Below are positions 47,770-59,039 of a stretch of 64,000 bases of DNA, piece after piece. The stretch spans positions 49,349,665-49,413,664 of the forward strand of contig OX419757.1 in assembly GCA_948567375.1 (NCBI GenBank), written 5' to 3'. The first letter of the stretch is position 1; each line of letters starts with the position of its first letter. The notes under the pieces are model-generated. The model saw nothing but the letters and a program-made list of their open reading frames with translations. It was not told the origin of the DNA and did not search any database. Both the position numbers and the translations under genes were made by a program. Source of the stretch: Lunularia cruciata. Taxonomy: Eukaryota; Streptophyta; Marchantiopsida; Lunulariales; Lunulariaceae.

Positions 47770-50700
47770 TGTGACAACCCAGAAAATATCACTTTTGCGG
47801 TAATTGGGTAAGTAAAGTTTGTTCCCGCAGGGATACAAGTCAGAACTGGTCAAATACCAAGCAAAGTAACAATTTCAGTTCTTCTTGAGTTCTTCTCTAG
47901 TCTCTCAAGTAGAAACCACACCCAAAAGAGAGTAACAAGCATTGATTTGCAGTCTTGTCACGAATTCACACTCCTTAATCAAAAATCCTTCAATTCTTTC
48001 CAAACAATCTTGATTGTGATGATTCAGGCTCTCTCGAAAACGACACTTCACTGCAAAACGACTTTGCCTCAAAATTGTGTTCCACCCCTCCACTAAAGGC
48101 ACAACTTCCTTGATTGAAATTGCTTCACGTCAACCTTGCATTGCACTCACAAATGCAGAATACTACCAACACTACAATTCCTCTCAGATCTGTCAAGGCA
48201 TTGCTTCGATTGCACTTCACTCAGGATCAAACACACAGACTGAAGATCAAGGCTATGGAATCCAACATCCAACAAGCACTCTGACTTGCACTTTGAATTT
48301 CTCCAAACACTCATAAACACAATCACAAAGTTGATACTCGGAATCAAGCTCAAGCGACGAGCACTGCTTCACAGCACTTTGCTTTATCTATTCTTAGAAA
48401 TTATGAGCACTAAATAACATTTCTCTGCAAATGCCACTCTTAAGTAGTGAAGCAATCCACAGTTCTAACAACTATACCATTCTACAACAACTGTTCTAAC
48501 CTGCAGATCCAAAATGACAATGCACCTCTTCATATCTGCCTCTTCAAATCTCAAATCTGTTACTAATCCAATCCGATGTCTACTTCTTCCTTGGCTTTCA
48601 AACCTGAACCCAAAGTAATCTTACTTCCTACTACTCTGTCCTCGGGTTTCACAATTCCTAATTCTTCTACCAGATCCAACAATTCTCTTTCCTGATCTGA
48701 AATTCCACTAGTGGGTAATCTATCTAACTCCTTATCTCCCGACCCACTCTTCTCTAATGTCTCCATTGGTAGCTCCGAAGACATTTGTACTCCCATGTTT
48801 ACTTTGAGTTTTGTTTGAACATCTTTCCGAAGCTTTTCCATCTCTATTTTCACTAAGTCTAATCTAATTGAAATGTTGTCTTCTACTTCTAATATCTTCC
48901 TGTCTACCTGAGTTCTGAGACTAATCAACAAGGCGTTCATATCTATGTCTTTTGCTTGTCTTCGCCTTGTCTCTTGCACCAACAACTTCAACTCGTGCAG
49001 CCTTGTCTCCTCAATCCAAATACTGGCTTCTGTACTTAGCATCGCATCCATTCTGAGGACAATTTCCTTCATTGGCTCCAATCTGGTCTTCCTTTCTTGC
49101 TCTCAATCTGCAAGCCAGTCCTCTCTGTACATCACCAACTCCTCCTTGAACTCAGCTTTCACCGTCTCCTTCTCCTTCTCTTTCTGTACAATCTTCTCCT
49201 CCTGATTATGAAGTAATTCTCGTAGTCTTTCTTCTTCCCTATATCGTGCCGCCAACTCTCTTTGCCAGAGTTGCTTCTTCTCCTCGACACTCTCCATCAC
49301 CTTATTGAGCTCCTAATCCTTTGCTGCTACCCTCACCATAACATGGATTACTTCTACTCTTGAATCAGCAAACTGCTGCTTCAAGATCTCATACTCCGCT
49401 ACTTGTCTCTCCCTTGCTATAGCACTCTTCTTCACAAGATCCTCTCAAATAATTTACTTCTCTCTTCAGGTCTTCAATTACCTGACTTCTTACTACTGCC
49501 TCCGCTCGCAGTACTTCTCTTTCCTCCTCACCTCGGGTTATACTCTTCTTCAACTCCGAGTTTTCTTCTTCTAATCTCGCCAACGCTTGCAATACAATCT
49601 TTACCTTCGGACATGTTGACTGCATTTCCTTCTTCTTATGTTCTAACTTTACCAACAACGGACACACCACTTCCCGCAAGTACTCCACTCCATCACTTGG
49701 AATTACTTCTTCTTGTGTGGCCACTTCTCTTCGAACTTTGTGTTCATCCAATACCCGACTTCTTCTCTGCAGTCTTTGTATCGGAAGTGATGCTTCACTT
49801 CCCGAGCTTTCTCCTACCTCTTCCTTCACTTTACTCGGCCCCGCTTCACACTTTGCCTTACATCTCGAGCAAATTCCTTGCTGTACGGTAATCTTCTTTT
49901 CCTCGGGCACAGTTACTTTGTCTTCCAACTGTGTGTTGTCTTCGGCCTCCATCTCGGCTTGCACTTCTTCTTTGTATTTGTCAGCCGCCAGCATCGATGT
50001 CATCTCTCCTTCTGAGTCTTTGTCCTCCGACTCAATCACCATCATACTTTGCCTCGGGTTACTTCTTTGCACCTTCCGAGGTTTCTTGCTGTCTTCGGCT
50101 TCTCCTTTCCGACACCTCTTCTTTGATTTTGGAGTGCTTGCTTCTATCTCCACGCTCTTACCCGTCTTCATGTAGTATTCATCCATGCTGCGGATTTGGA
50201 GAATGTATTGTTGTTCCTCCACGTCGACTTCTCTTCTCAAGTCGGGATGGAAGTGAGACACCATTCTACTTTGCTCTGCCGAGTTGAGCAAATTCAACCC
50301 AAGGTAAAAATGTGCTGCAAACGGCACGATGTAGTGTGGTGGCGACTTATCCCGCAAATTCCACACCATCTGTCTTGTCCTCCCATGGAAGCACCTCGCC
50401 CAATTTATAGGTTCTCCTATAAAAAACTTATGGAAGAACACCGCTTGGTGTTTCATCACATAAGTTGTTCTCTCCGGCTTCAAGATTGCCATGAGAGCAC
50501 TCACGATCCCTCTCTTCACTGGATCCTTGTAACTCTCAACTTTATACCCATTCTTTGTTCTCTTTGACAAGAAAGCGTCTCTCACCTCCTGAGTTTCCTG
50601 AGCTATCTCTCCTTTCCCCAAGAATGTGGCTCCCTGCTCCAAGCCTGCCTCCTTCCCGAGTACAAGTCTCCAATCCGACTCTATCCAGCAAGCCGGATTT

Positions 50701-51455
50701 CCTCTCTTCCCTTCTTTCTTGGGTCCATCAAGACACTTACTCTTGATGATTTCTGTCATGAATCCTGGAAAACTAACATTTCAGTTCCATGCCAAAAATG
50801 TGATCCAAAGTTGGCTCAAGACTTTGATCCTTTCTATCACATCTAACCTCCGAATTGCATGATTTCTCAATGCAAATTCGGAGTTATTCTTTCCTACTCC
50901 CATCTCTTCTACTTTCTCACTCTCTCTCGATTTCACTCTCGCAACTTCTCCCTTGCACACTAACACGATTCCAACTCTATTTCTCTTCCCGCAATCACCT
51001 GCAAGATGACTTCTCAACGGCAAAGGAAAATTACTCGACATTTTGTCGTTGCAAGTTCAATTTTTATAGAGTTGCGCTTCTTCGTCTTCCGTCACTTCAA
51101 GTTTCTACCAAGAAATCACACCTCCGGCATGCACCTGTCATTGTCAATAAACCTTTGCGCGTATGGGCCGCCCGTTTTTAAACGGCCCCTTCTTGAATTT
51201 CTCGCCCTGACGAAAGGTTGTTAGACTGTCTTTGCCTCGGGTTGAGCTCCCCTTGATACGAAGACATTTTACTTTGGGTTGTATGCTGACAAGGCATTTC
51301 CGAGTACTTTGCCTTATGACCCGAAGTCACTTTACTTTGGGTTTCACCCTGAAAACTCTTTTCTTTGCCTTCTTCAGCCATACAGGCGCAATCCGACTTC
51401 TCTATACACTTTTTCTCCTTAGTTTTGAAAAAAAACAAAAAATGTGGGAACCACA
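47770..51455 (-). repeat. 5' LTR of element D (3,686 bp)
   Basis: Plus-strand edges TGTGACAACCCAG and GTGGGAACCACA, followed by target duplication GCATC. Relative to the partner it lacks 96 bases, with TCTCTCC at the junction (present twice in the partner at 32,208 and 32,304), and lacks the 170-bp duplication. Confidence 0.95.
48563..51041 (-). pseudogene. LTR-encoded coiled-coil protein, copy in D 5' LTR
   Basis: ATG at 51,041 (MSSNFPLPLRSHLAGD). The first 86 codons end at TGA 50,781-50,783, the same Trp codon that is TAG in A left, B and J. After it 456 codons are open (50,759-49,389), spanning the globular domain (SYKDPVKRGIVSALMAILKP, GEPINWARCFHGRTRQMVWN), the shortened acidic linker and the first coiled-coil half. 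A frameshift near 49,440 separates the rest (49,300-49,103 and 49,081-48,563). A short linker is tolerated: the 96-bp loss is in frame. Confidence 0.82.
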
Positions 51456-51960
51456 GCATCCTCCAATCAGTACTCCTCTTTCAGATGAAGAGAAAATCTC
51501 TCCCAACTACCTCCATGAGCTTGAATAATCTCCTTTACATGTCCACGGAGCTTCAAGATAACCGCAAGCTCAACTGTAGCTATCATCTCCTGTCCAGGGC
51601 CCTTATTGAGCTCCATCTCCCTTGAGTAATACTTCAAGTACTTTGAAAGGTTCCTCCCATCAAATCAATTCAACATCCCCACAACCAATTGCAAGGCTTT
51701 AGTAGCAAATGCCTCCTTGCGTTCCACAATTTGTTGTTGCATACATGATACAAATGCTTGGAACATTTGTGCTATAGCCGGATCAAGCTGTAATGTGAGC
51801 ACCTCTCCTAAGCTACTGGCACCCAAATCCCCTATGCTCTTGTCTAATCTCTTGTCCATGTCCACCAACAACCTTTTTTCTAACTCTCCACACCAAAAGT
51901 TTCACGTCAAGTTCACCAACTATTGTACTTTTCCTTTCTCTCCTTGGGAACACACAAGGT
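51456..51960 (-). pseudogene. Gag N-terminal part of element H
   Basis: 51,456-51,460 is the D target duplication; H gag lies beyond it. A 68-codon piece (51,871-51,665) reads MLVDMDKRLDKSIGDLGASS and IAQMFQAFVSCMQQQIVERK, a helical N-terminus. Past one stop, capsid-like sequence continues (FDGRNLSKYLKYYSREMEL, SWERFSLHLKEEY) up to the D boundary, where 29,809 carries on. The upstream limit is not defined. Confidence 0.7.
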
Positions 51961-52899
51961 GCCTAGCTGTGGAGACTACAGATCAAAGGCTAGAGGTAAA
52001 CCCATAACTACTTGACTGAACACGCATGTTACCCAACCGCAGGAACCCTCCTTTCTTGTAACTAATATTCTTACTATCGAGAAGGGTAGTGACGGGCAAC
52101 CTAACTTGTCATCACAACACGCACTTCTAGTCTACTGGTCATCACTTCCAACATTAACAAGGAGAAATACACAACACTCCTAAAAGGAAATAAACTAAGC
52201 GCAATGTTTGCACACTAATATAAACCAACTGGGCGTACAAACAGGCATGCAAGCACAGAGAGGATCCAATCACAAGAATATGGCAACAATTCTTTGTGCT
52301 TTTTGTCGGTGTCATAGGGATTGGTTGACTCAAAAATGCACGAGGCACCTGGCTGCTTGCGCTCAGACTCCTCTATTTGTCAATGACTTGAAATCTCTTG
52401 TAAGCAGACTTGTCTCTACTCTTGCTTGGATGGTAGTCCCCTTCTTGTTGGACCAGCTTGGCTACCACTGCCCTTGAGCATAGGCTCTTATTAATGGTTC
52501 CTCATGTTAAGTTTCATTTTTAACGCTGACCTTCATGTACCACTAAGGCTTGGTCATGTTTTATCAACTTTTGAGTTTCAGGTCCAATGGGGTTTGTTTA
52601 ACAAGTCACAAGATATGGCCAGATTCAATTCAAAGCAAACAGGTCAACGATTTGATTTGCTTGCACGTACCGGACGGGAAGCTTCAAGAATGGAGTTCAA
52701 TCTTCCTGACACTATTCACAGTATACAAAAAACATATTCATTTGTAAGAGCCACACAGCTTTCATTGCACTATCAAGCCTCACACTTTATAAGTCCACTT
52801 GGAAAAGCCAACCAGCTCCGGGATAACATAATGATCTAAACTAGGTTTCTACAAATGTTCAAGTAGTCAATGGAAAGAATCAAATAGATCAAAGTTCTG
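51961..52899. other. No gene recognised
   Basis: Expected position of H leader and 5' LTR, but I see no primer site, LTR edge or repeat partner. Two frames of 80-110 codons on the plus strand (52,208-52,477; 52,504-52,839) have no recognisable motif and are probably chance. Confidence 0.5.
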
Positions 52900-54374
52900 G
52901 TCTTGTTTCTTACTACACATTCTCTCTCTCTCTTTCTTATCCAGTTCAGGCCAACCTCCAGTTCTTTGAGAATTTTGCCTTCCTATCTCTCTATTCAGGC
53001 CAAACTCGACTTTTTGGAACTTCCTCTCTTCTCTTACCTCTCTGTCCGGTCTAGACCAAACCCAGACTCACACAAATGTCTCTCTTCTCTGCACAACATA
53101 CACTCTTGCTCTCAAAACTTTTTTTCTTCTGTCTAGCAAACCCTTTTCTCTCAAAATTTTCTCCTACTAGCAAGTCACAGTCAAAAGAATCCCTTTCTCC
53201 TTTGAGAACCAGTCTCTCTCTCCTGGCTTAGCTCCTTTACTGTTTTCTGTTTCTCAATTCTTCTTTCAAGATGTCATTGTATATGCATGGCAATTCAGTC
53301 AAGATCTCTTTTTTCACTCCAGTTCCAAACTTCCCTTTGATTTTTTTATTTCCTAAAAAAAAACCACTTCTCTCAAAATTTTCCTCTTCTACATCTTCTC
53401 CTATCCAAGATGTTTCTCTCAAAAATCCTCTCTTTGTGTCTTGTCACTAACCCACAATCTTCTTCTCAGGAGTTTCTGACCTGTCCAGACCTTCCTTTCA
53501 AGAGTTCCCCTGTCCAGACTTAGACCCCTTCCTTCAAATTTTCTCCAACTTGTCCCAGCAACCCTCCAGTCCTCCAAGAATTTACTCTCCTGTCCAAGCA
53601 TGTCTTTCTCAATTTTCTCCCTAGTTTTCTTCCCCTGATGTTTCACTCTTGAATTTTCCTTGCATATGCAGACATTTCTTCTCAAAATTCCTCTATCTAG
53701 GCTTCTTCCTCCCTCTGCCCTACCTTCCTCTCGAAGAAAAATCCCTGCACTGCAAGTCCTTCTCTTGAAATTTCTATCCTTGCTGCACTCTCTTTCAAAA
53801 CCCCAACACTCTCAAGTCCTTCTCTCAAAATTTTCAGTCCCTACAGCACTCTCCATCAAACTCTAGCACTAAAAAGTCCTTCTCTCAAAATTTTTAGTCC
53901 TTGCAACACTCTCAATCAAAACCCCAACACTGTCAAGTCCTCTTAAAATTTTCAGTCCCTACAGCACTCTCAAGCCCTCACTTTTGATTAATTTCCCTTC
54001 TGTCCAAGCATGCCTCTTCTACTTCAGGAAAATCTCCTAGTCAGCACTTGTCCAAAACCCTCCTCTTTTCTCTTGTTCAGCCTTTCTCTCGAGATTCTTC
54101 CATTCAGCCACATTCTCAAGCCCTCACTTTTGATTCATTTCCCTTCTGTCCAAGCATGCCTTTTCTACTTCGGGAAAATCTCCTTGTCCTTGTCCAAGCC
54201 CTGATCCTTCAAAATTTTCCTCTCTCCCAACAGGCCTTTCTCTTGAAACATAAACCTCTCTCCTATTCAGGCTTTTCTTTTGAAATTTATCCCTGTTGTT
54301 CCTGCACAAGCCAAAGCCTCTCTTGAAAACCTCTACTCGTCTTGTCCAGACTTCAATGTTCCTGCACAGCCAGG
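52900..54374. repeat. Pyrimidine-rich degenerate repeat region
   Basis: Plus strand strongly C/T-rich with irregular recurrences of TCTCAAAATTTTC, CCTGTCCAGAC and CAACACTCTCAAGTCCTTCTC. Units are less regular than in the following array and probably older. Frames crossing it are low-complexity artefacts. Confidence 0.6.
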
Positions 54375-54830
54375 CCTTTCCTTTCAAAATTCCTCTCCTC
54401 TGCAACCACTTCTCAAAGCCCCTTTTGATTCTTATTCCCTTCCTGTCTAGACTCTCAAAGCTCTTCACAGCCAAGTCTTTCCTTCAAAAATCTCTCCCTA
54501 TCCACTTCTCAAAGGCCTTCACATTTGATTTCTCTTTTCCTTCCCTCTGTCCTACACAAATCCCTGCAGAACCAGGTCTTTCATTTGAAAATCTCTCCCT
54601 GTCCACTTCTCAAAGCCCTTCCTTTTGATTTCTCTTTTTCCTTCCCTTTGTCATGCACAAAGTCCTGCACAACAAGGTGTTTCCTTCAAAAAGTTCCCCT
54701 CTGCCGCCACTTCTCAAAATTTTCACATTTGATTTCTCTTTTCCTTTCCTCTGTCATGCACAAAGCCCTGCACAGCCAGGTCTTTCCTTCAAAAAAATTT
54801 CCTCCTCTGCCACCACTTCTCTTGAGTGTT
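54375..54830. repeat. 101-bp tandem array, about 4.5 units
   Basis: Units start at 54,375, 54,476, 54,577, 54,678 and 54,781 (101, 101, 101 and 103 bp, then a partial). Each has TCTTTCCTTCAAAA-like, CCACTTCTCAAAG, TTTGATTTCTCTTTTCC and CTGCACAGCCAGG blocks. Divergence between units is moderate. It lies at the end of a 2-kb pyrimidine-rich tract. Confidence 0.88.
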
Positions 54831-55033
54831 CTTTTTTTGTAGCCCCCCGACCCTTCTTGAGTTTCAGCTGAATTTTCTTTTTGTCTTGTTCCAACTGCAC
54901 ACACCAACCTCCAAAAAGCCTTGTTCATGTAGTTGCAAAAATTTGGGTACCATGTTTCCTTGTTTCCAAGTTCATTTTTTTTTTCTCCTTTCTTCTCCTA
55001 TTTATAGTAATCTCCAACTCCCGACCTCACTAT

Positions 55034-55340
55034 AACATAAAATACTTCCGGCTTGCAATAACACAAACAAAATTCTAGGCTTACTACAACATGAAATATT
55101 CCCAAGGCAAGGTAACACAAAACTTTACTTCCGAGATATAGTAACATAAATAACTCTTGAGCTTACGTAACACCCAAAAGAAAACTTCTGAGCTTATGTA
55201 GCATAAAAAAACTCTTGAGCTTACAACAACACAAAATAACTTCCAAACTTTACAATAATGTAGAAAATAATCCGAAGACAAGGTAACATAAAATGACTTC
55301 CAAGACACAATAACATTAAAAAAGTGATGAGTTCACTATG
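55034..55340. repeat. Short AT-rich tandem repeats, 26-31-bp units
   Basis: About eleven diverged units, each with AACATAAAA or AACACAAA followed by ACTTCC-AGCTTAC-like sequence, head to tail. Unit length varies. No coding potential. Confidence 0.7.
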
Positions 55341-56618
55341 ATATAAAAAAGAGACTCACACAAAATTGCACCAGTGCCACATGTAGATTATTTCCCCAAT
55401 GACACTGGGAAAGAGCTTCAAAGCCTTCTATGTCTTCTTGATGGGGAAAACTCTATGAAACTCATATGAGCATAAAAAAAAATTTGTAGCTTGGATTCAA
55501 ATTTTCTAGATATCAATGGAAATTTTGTAAGATAAAATTTCCAATGACATAAAATAGGCCTCAATCAGATCACTATAGCTCCTCTGACAACCTCTCAAAT
55601 TTAGCTAGGTTTTTTTTGCAACTTTCACCCTAATTTTGAAACCCCTATTTTAGGGTTTGCTCCTGGTTCTTGGCAACTTCTCCCCAGATTTCTGATTCAA
55701 AATTACACTTGATCCTTACAAAGACTCTGGCACCCTGAAACCCTCAATCATAGTCACAAGATAGGCAAATTGACATCCAATCAAGATGGAAGATAAAATT
55801 ACTCTACCAAGCTTATGACAATATTTGCATCAGATCTCACCCTCGATAGATCTAGAGCCAAAAAGAACTTTCAAAATAGTTGGGTGTGTCCTTGACTAAA
55901 CTCTTGCAAATTTTTGTAGTCTAATCCAACCCCAATCCCTAGATGCGGATCAATTCTTGAGTTAGACTAAATTGTGAGCTCTACAGACCTATGTATACTT
56001 GATCCAAGACCCTGAATTCTATATTTCAAGAATTCACATGAAACCTTTGCATAGAGGTGCAAACCTTACCAACAACAAGACTGGAAATTTTCATAAGGTA
56101 ACTCAAATCACAACTTGGAGAGTGACCAAAACTCCAAACCTGATAATCATCTTTTCTCCAACACCTTACACCTCAAAAGCTTCAACTTCAATCAATCAGA
56201 TCTAATTTGACATTGATTCAAAACTAAAATTTCTTGTGCTCAAAGCTATAAAAGCTTTGTCTACTCTTCAACCCCATTGATAGATCATAAACATGTTTCA
56301 AAAAGCTCTCTCAGTTGCCTACTTTGTGCTCATGGGTAGGAATCCTACCCCCTTGACTCAATTGATGATATCTCTCTCAAAATCTGCTCAAATTGTCTCA
56401 TTTTAAGCTTCAAATTGTAGCCTATTGGCTCTTTTCTCCAACCATGGTCTTTACTCCTCCAATGCCCTCCTGGAACTTCCTCAATGGTCAAAAGCTCTGG
56501 ACTCCTTCTCTTGGGACCCAATCTCTTGGAAATTTGTCCTTTAGTTTCTTCACTTTTTGACAAATGGACCTCACAACTCCACCTTGAAGCTTATGAGCAA
56601 AAATTCAGGCATTCCCAA
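55341..56618. other. No gene recognised
   Basis: AT-rich sequence with short A and T runs. No frame longer than about 70 codons has a recognisable motif, and I found no LTR edge. If the leader remnant at 56.6 kb was part of an element, its gag would have lain here, but no gag motif can be read. Confidence 0.45.
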
Positions 56619-56822
56619 CTATATAAGTACATAAATTATCAATTCCCAAACATGGTCATAAGTAAGCACTGGAAGGACAATATGATCCGGGTTTCCTATC
56701 ACCGACTCCATGAATACCACCCCAAAGTGTGTCACCATCCAATCTTGTAAGTAGTCACAATGTAAAATCTGAAGCCTAATGAGAAAATGATTTTGGAGTG
56801 ACAGATTGGGAGCATGGGACAT
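56619..56822 (-). pseudogene. Orphan leader-protein frame, F-type
   Basis: 67 codons with THFGVVFMESVIGNPDHIVL then PVLTYDHVWELIIYVL. This aligns with the element F leader (YHFGTEIMDRVMNSPNPVIL, PVVIYDREWDL) and the G leader. No primer site or gag was found beside it, so it is a remnant of an F-like element. Confidence 0.6.
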
Positions 56823-57705
56823 CCCATGCTCAAATGCGGCCTTTGATGCTCTACTACTTGCGCTCTGCTACAACTCTTGCTCCTAACGCCCTCCTCCCTT
56901 TCCACTCTCCCTCACCCATATACATCAAAACACTTGGACAATATAAGATCATAACCCATGTGCCAATTTTATAGATGTACATAGATTGCTCACATGGCAA
57001 TGTCTCATTTGTGGGATCTATCAGACAACCTACTTCACTAATGTAGAGATAACCATGATAAAATATCTTTTTATGGGCCATGTAAACCACAACAAAACAG
57101 CGTATCCCATGGTGACCTTGCTCATGAAGCTCTTCAAATCAATAAGACAACTCACATCAACAATGGGCAAGCCATCTTCTTTCAATTGTTACATGGAGGA
57201 AGACTTGTGGACTGGGCAAAGATGTTTTATCATTGCACTTAAGAGTTGATAGAGCAATTGTAGACCCACAAGGAAACATTTGTCTCTCTCCATTCATCTC
57301 GCACTTTTATATTAGGATGAGGTTGTTGAAGAGGGAAGAAAAATTGCTCTTCCCAACACATTACCGTATTGAATATCATCAAGCCTAGCCCAAGCATGTA
57401 GAAGAGACCAAGAAGTACAAAGATGCATTTCTCAAGTATTAGAAGACTAGGAAATAGGTGCAAATCAACAAGGCTATGGGAGCAAGCACAAGCAAAGAAA
57501 TGGCAGCCGTGATGTTGGTCTAGACCATGAATAGACACCGGCTTAATCCCCAAGTTGTGGACTCTTTGAATGACAAGAATTCCCAATTTGAGGATGGATC
57601 AAGATTGGGAAGCAAAGGTGGGAGTGACCATAATCACAAGAAACTCCCCATACATAAGAATACCAAGTCAATATGGAGAAGTAATTGTCACCAATTGTGG
57701 GTGTA
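56823..57705. other. Unassigned remnant, possibly a pol 3' end
   Basis: No confident gene. Near 57,530-57,620 a plus-strand reading (DSLNDKNSQFEDGSRLGSKG) vaguely resembles the C-terminal end of chromovirus pol, and it lies just before an F-family LTR. Weak. Confidence 0.3.
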
Positions 57706-58283
57706 TGTAATATCATTAGCTAGATAGATTATCTAGATGTGGAATTATCTAGGTAATTTCTTTAAGGAAATGATATACAATGGTCTAAGTAGATTAGATA
57801 GAGGTGTCATTAAATGAGTACTTCCATTAATAGAATAGAGACCAAAAAGACCATAAAAACTTCAAAGCCAATTTCAAAGGCCTAACAAAAACTTAAGCCT
57901 CAAAAATTTGAATCTTCCATTCCTTTTGGGAGAAAAAGTGTTGCCTTCTCTCCCCTATTTGTCTTGTCAAGGTCTTTCCAATTTTACCTCACCCATGTTG
58001 TTTTGAGCTTCCTATAAGAAGATTCCCCAAATGTTCCTTTAGATCAAACTTGTTTGACCAACCAAATAGAACAAGATCAACATGTCACTAATTCATACAA
58101 CTAATCTAAGGGTGGCTTGTCGATATGTCACAAATCTATGTATTTAATCCAAGGGTGTAGCTTCCTTTGTGAGGATGCTCTTTGCTATATAATAAACAAA
58201 AGGTGCTTCTTTAGAGCATTGGAGTATTGAGGAATGAGACCTTGTGTTTCTCTTGGATTTTTTCATGTCCTTGGAACATTACA
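57706..58283 (+). repeat. F-family LTR, plus orientation (578 bp)
   Basis: It starts TGTAATATCATTAGCTAGA, like the sense start of the F LTR (TGTAATACCAAGAGCTAG), and ends TTGGAACATTACA. It shares the CTATATAATAAA element. No primer site follows (AGGTAGTGAC), so it is a solo or 3' LTR. No convincing target duplication (GTGTA / AGGTA). Confidence 0.72.
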
Positions 58284-59039
58284 AGGTAGTGACTCTAGAA
58301 TGGGAGACTTCTTTCTCCCAAATAGAAGTGTCCTCCAAAACTAAAGGACGCAATATGGAGCAAGGCATGGAGGTAAAGTCTGCTCCCATGACCAAAGTGG
58401 AGTTGGGAGTACTAGACCACTACCAAATAAGAGGAGAAAGCCATGGTAGACAAGGAAGAGAATATCCAAATATCCTAATTGCAAGTAAAGAAGACCTCTC
58501 CTTTGATATTGGTGATCTCTACACCTATTTGTGATCACCCACAAGAAGGGGAAGCGTCCCTAACACTGCAACAATATGAGTCTAGATCCAATCCAATCCA
58601 TTCCCATTGGCCTACAAGGATCCAACGTTAAATTACCTTGTGAATTATCCACCCTTGCTGATCTGGATTATTTACATGTCAGGGCCACTGCTAAGGGACA
58701 TGGAGGACCTATTGCTTGCTTACTATGAGATCAACGTAGTGGTGACAGACTGCAAATTCTTGATAAAGTTCATATTTGGGAGAAGCTAAGAGCAAAGGAG
58801 TTAACTAAGGCTCATGCAAACATTAAATGTTTGGGAGCTCCACTCATTGCAATTCAAGGGCATTGCCAATACCAAGAGCAGCAGCTGAACCAAGTGGGAG
58901 CTTGAGAACTTGCACCATTGGAAGGAGGGCCTAGGGTTTTGGAAGGGAGAAGTTACCCCACTATGAAACTCCACCAAGCAGGACCAAAGGAAGGGAGATG
59001 GTCCAAAGTACCAAACTATCACACATTTAAGAATTGGAG
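58284..59039. other. No gene recognised
   Basis: A plus-strand frame at 58,244-58,534 starts inside the LTR and has no known motif. The rest shows stops in all frames and no repeat partner in the window. Confidence 0.4.

Larger units (their letters stand above)
29815..51455 (-). mobile_element. Element D: giant-LTR Ty3/gypsy element, same family as A, with element C nested inside
   Basis: Perfect 5-bp target duplication GCATC at 29,810-29,814 and 51,456-51,460. LTRs are 3,939 bp (29,815-33,753) and 3,686 bp (47,770-51,455). The internal region on the minus strand carries a tRNA-Asp primer site, two-knuckle gag, protease (DSG intact), RT, RNase H, integrase and polypurine tract. RT is split by full-length element C (36,208-44,009). 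Without C the element is about 13.8 kb. Gag and pol carry several stops and shifts. The flanks rejoin in H gag. Confidence 0.96.
13507..51960 (-). mobile_element. Element H: oldest gypsy element, backbone of the nest (discontinuous)
   Basis: Four minus-strand pieces line up into one element once younger insertions are removed: gag at 51,960-51,461 and 29,809-28,484, protease at 28,483-27,839, a protease-RT linker at 17,757-17,165, and RT at ~14,300-13,507. Gag reads across the D insertion site: one side ends in an SWERFSLHLKEEY-type stretch and the other continues with DADRVTNKSFMEWVNKAAK. The protease reads across the F site with one copy of TACTT removed. All parts carry stops. The RT resembles a distinct gypsy lineage (GRKPNPSKV, VRRFLGACVF) unlike A/D, C or F. 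No H LTR was recognised. Confidence 0.75.

Noticed and set aside
51961..52900. 5' LTR and primer site of element H
   Set aside because: A TGTTACCC word at 52,026 looked like an edge, but there is no partner copy, no primer match and no duplication to support it.
53660..54842. Several 70-110-codon frames across the pyrimidine-rich tract on both strands
   Set aside because: Low-complexity and tandem repeats produce open frames; the translations are repetitive and match nothing.
54375..55340. CRISPR-like array
   Set aside because: Units are contiguous without distinct spacers, and the context is a plant nuclear genome.
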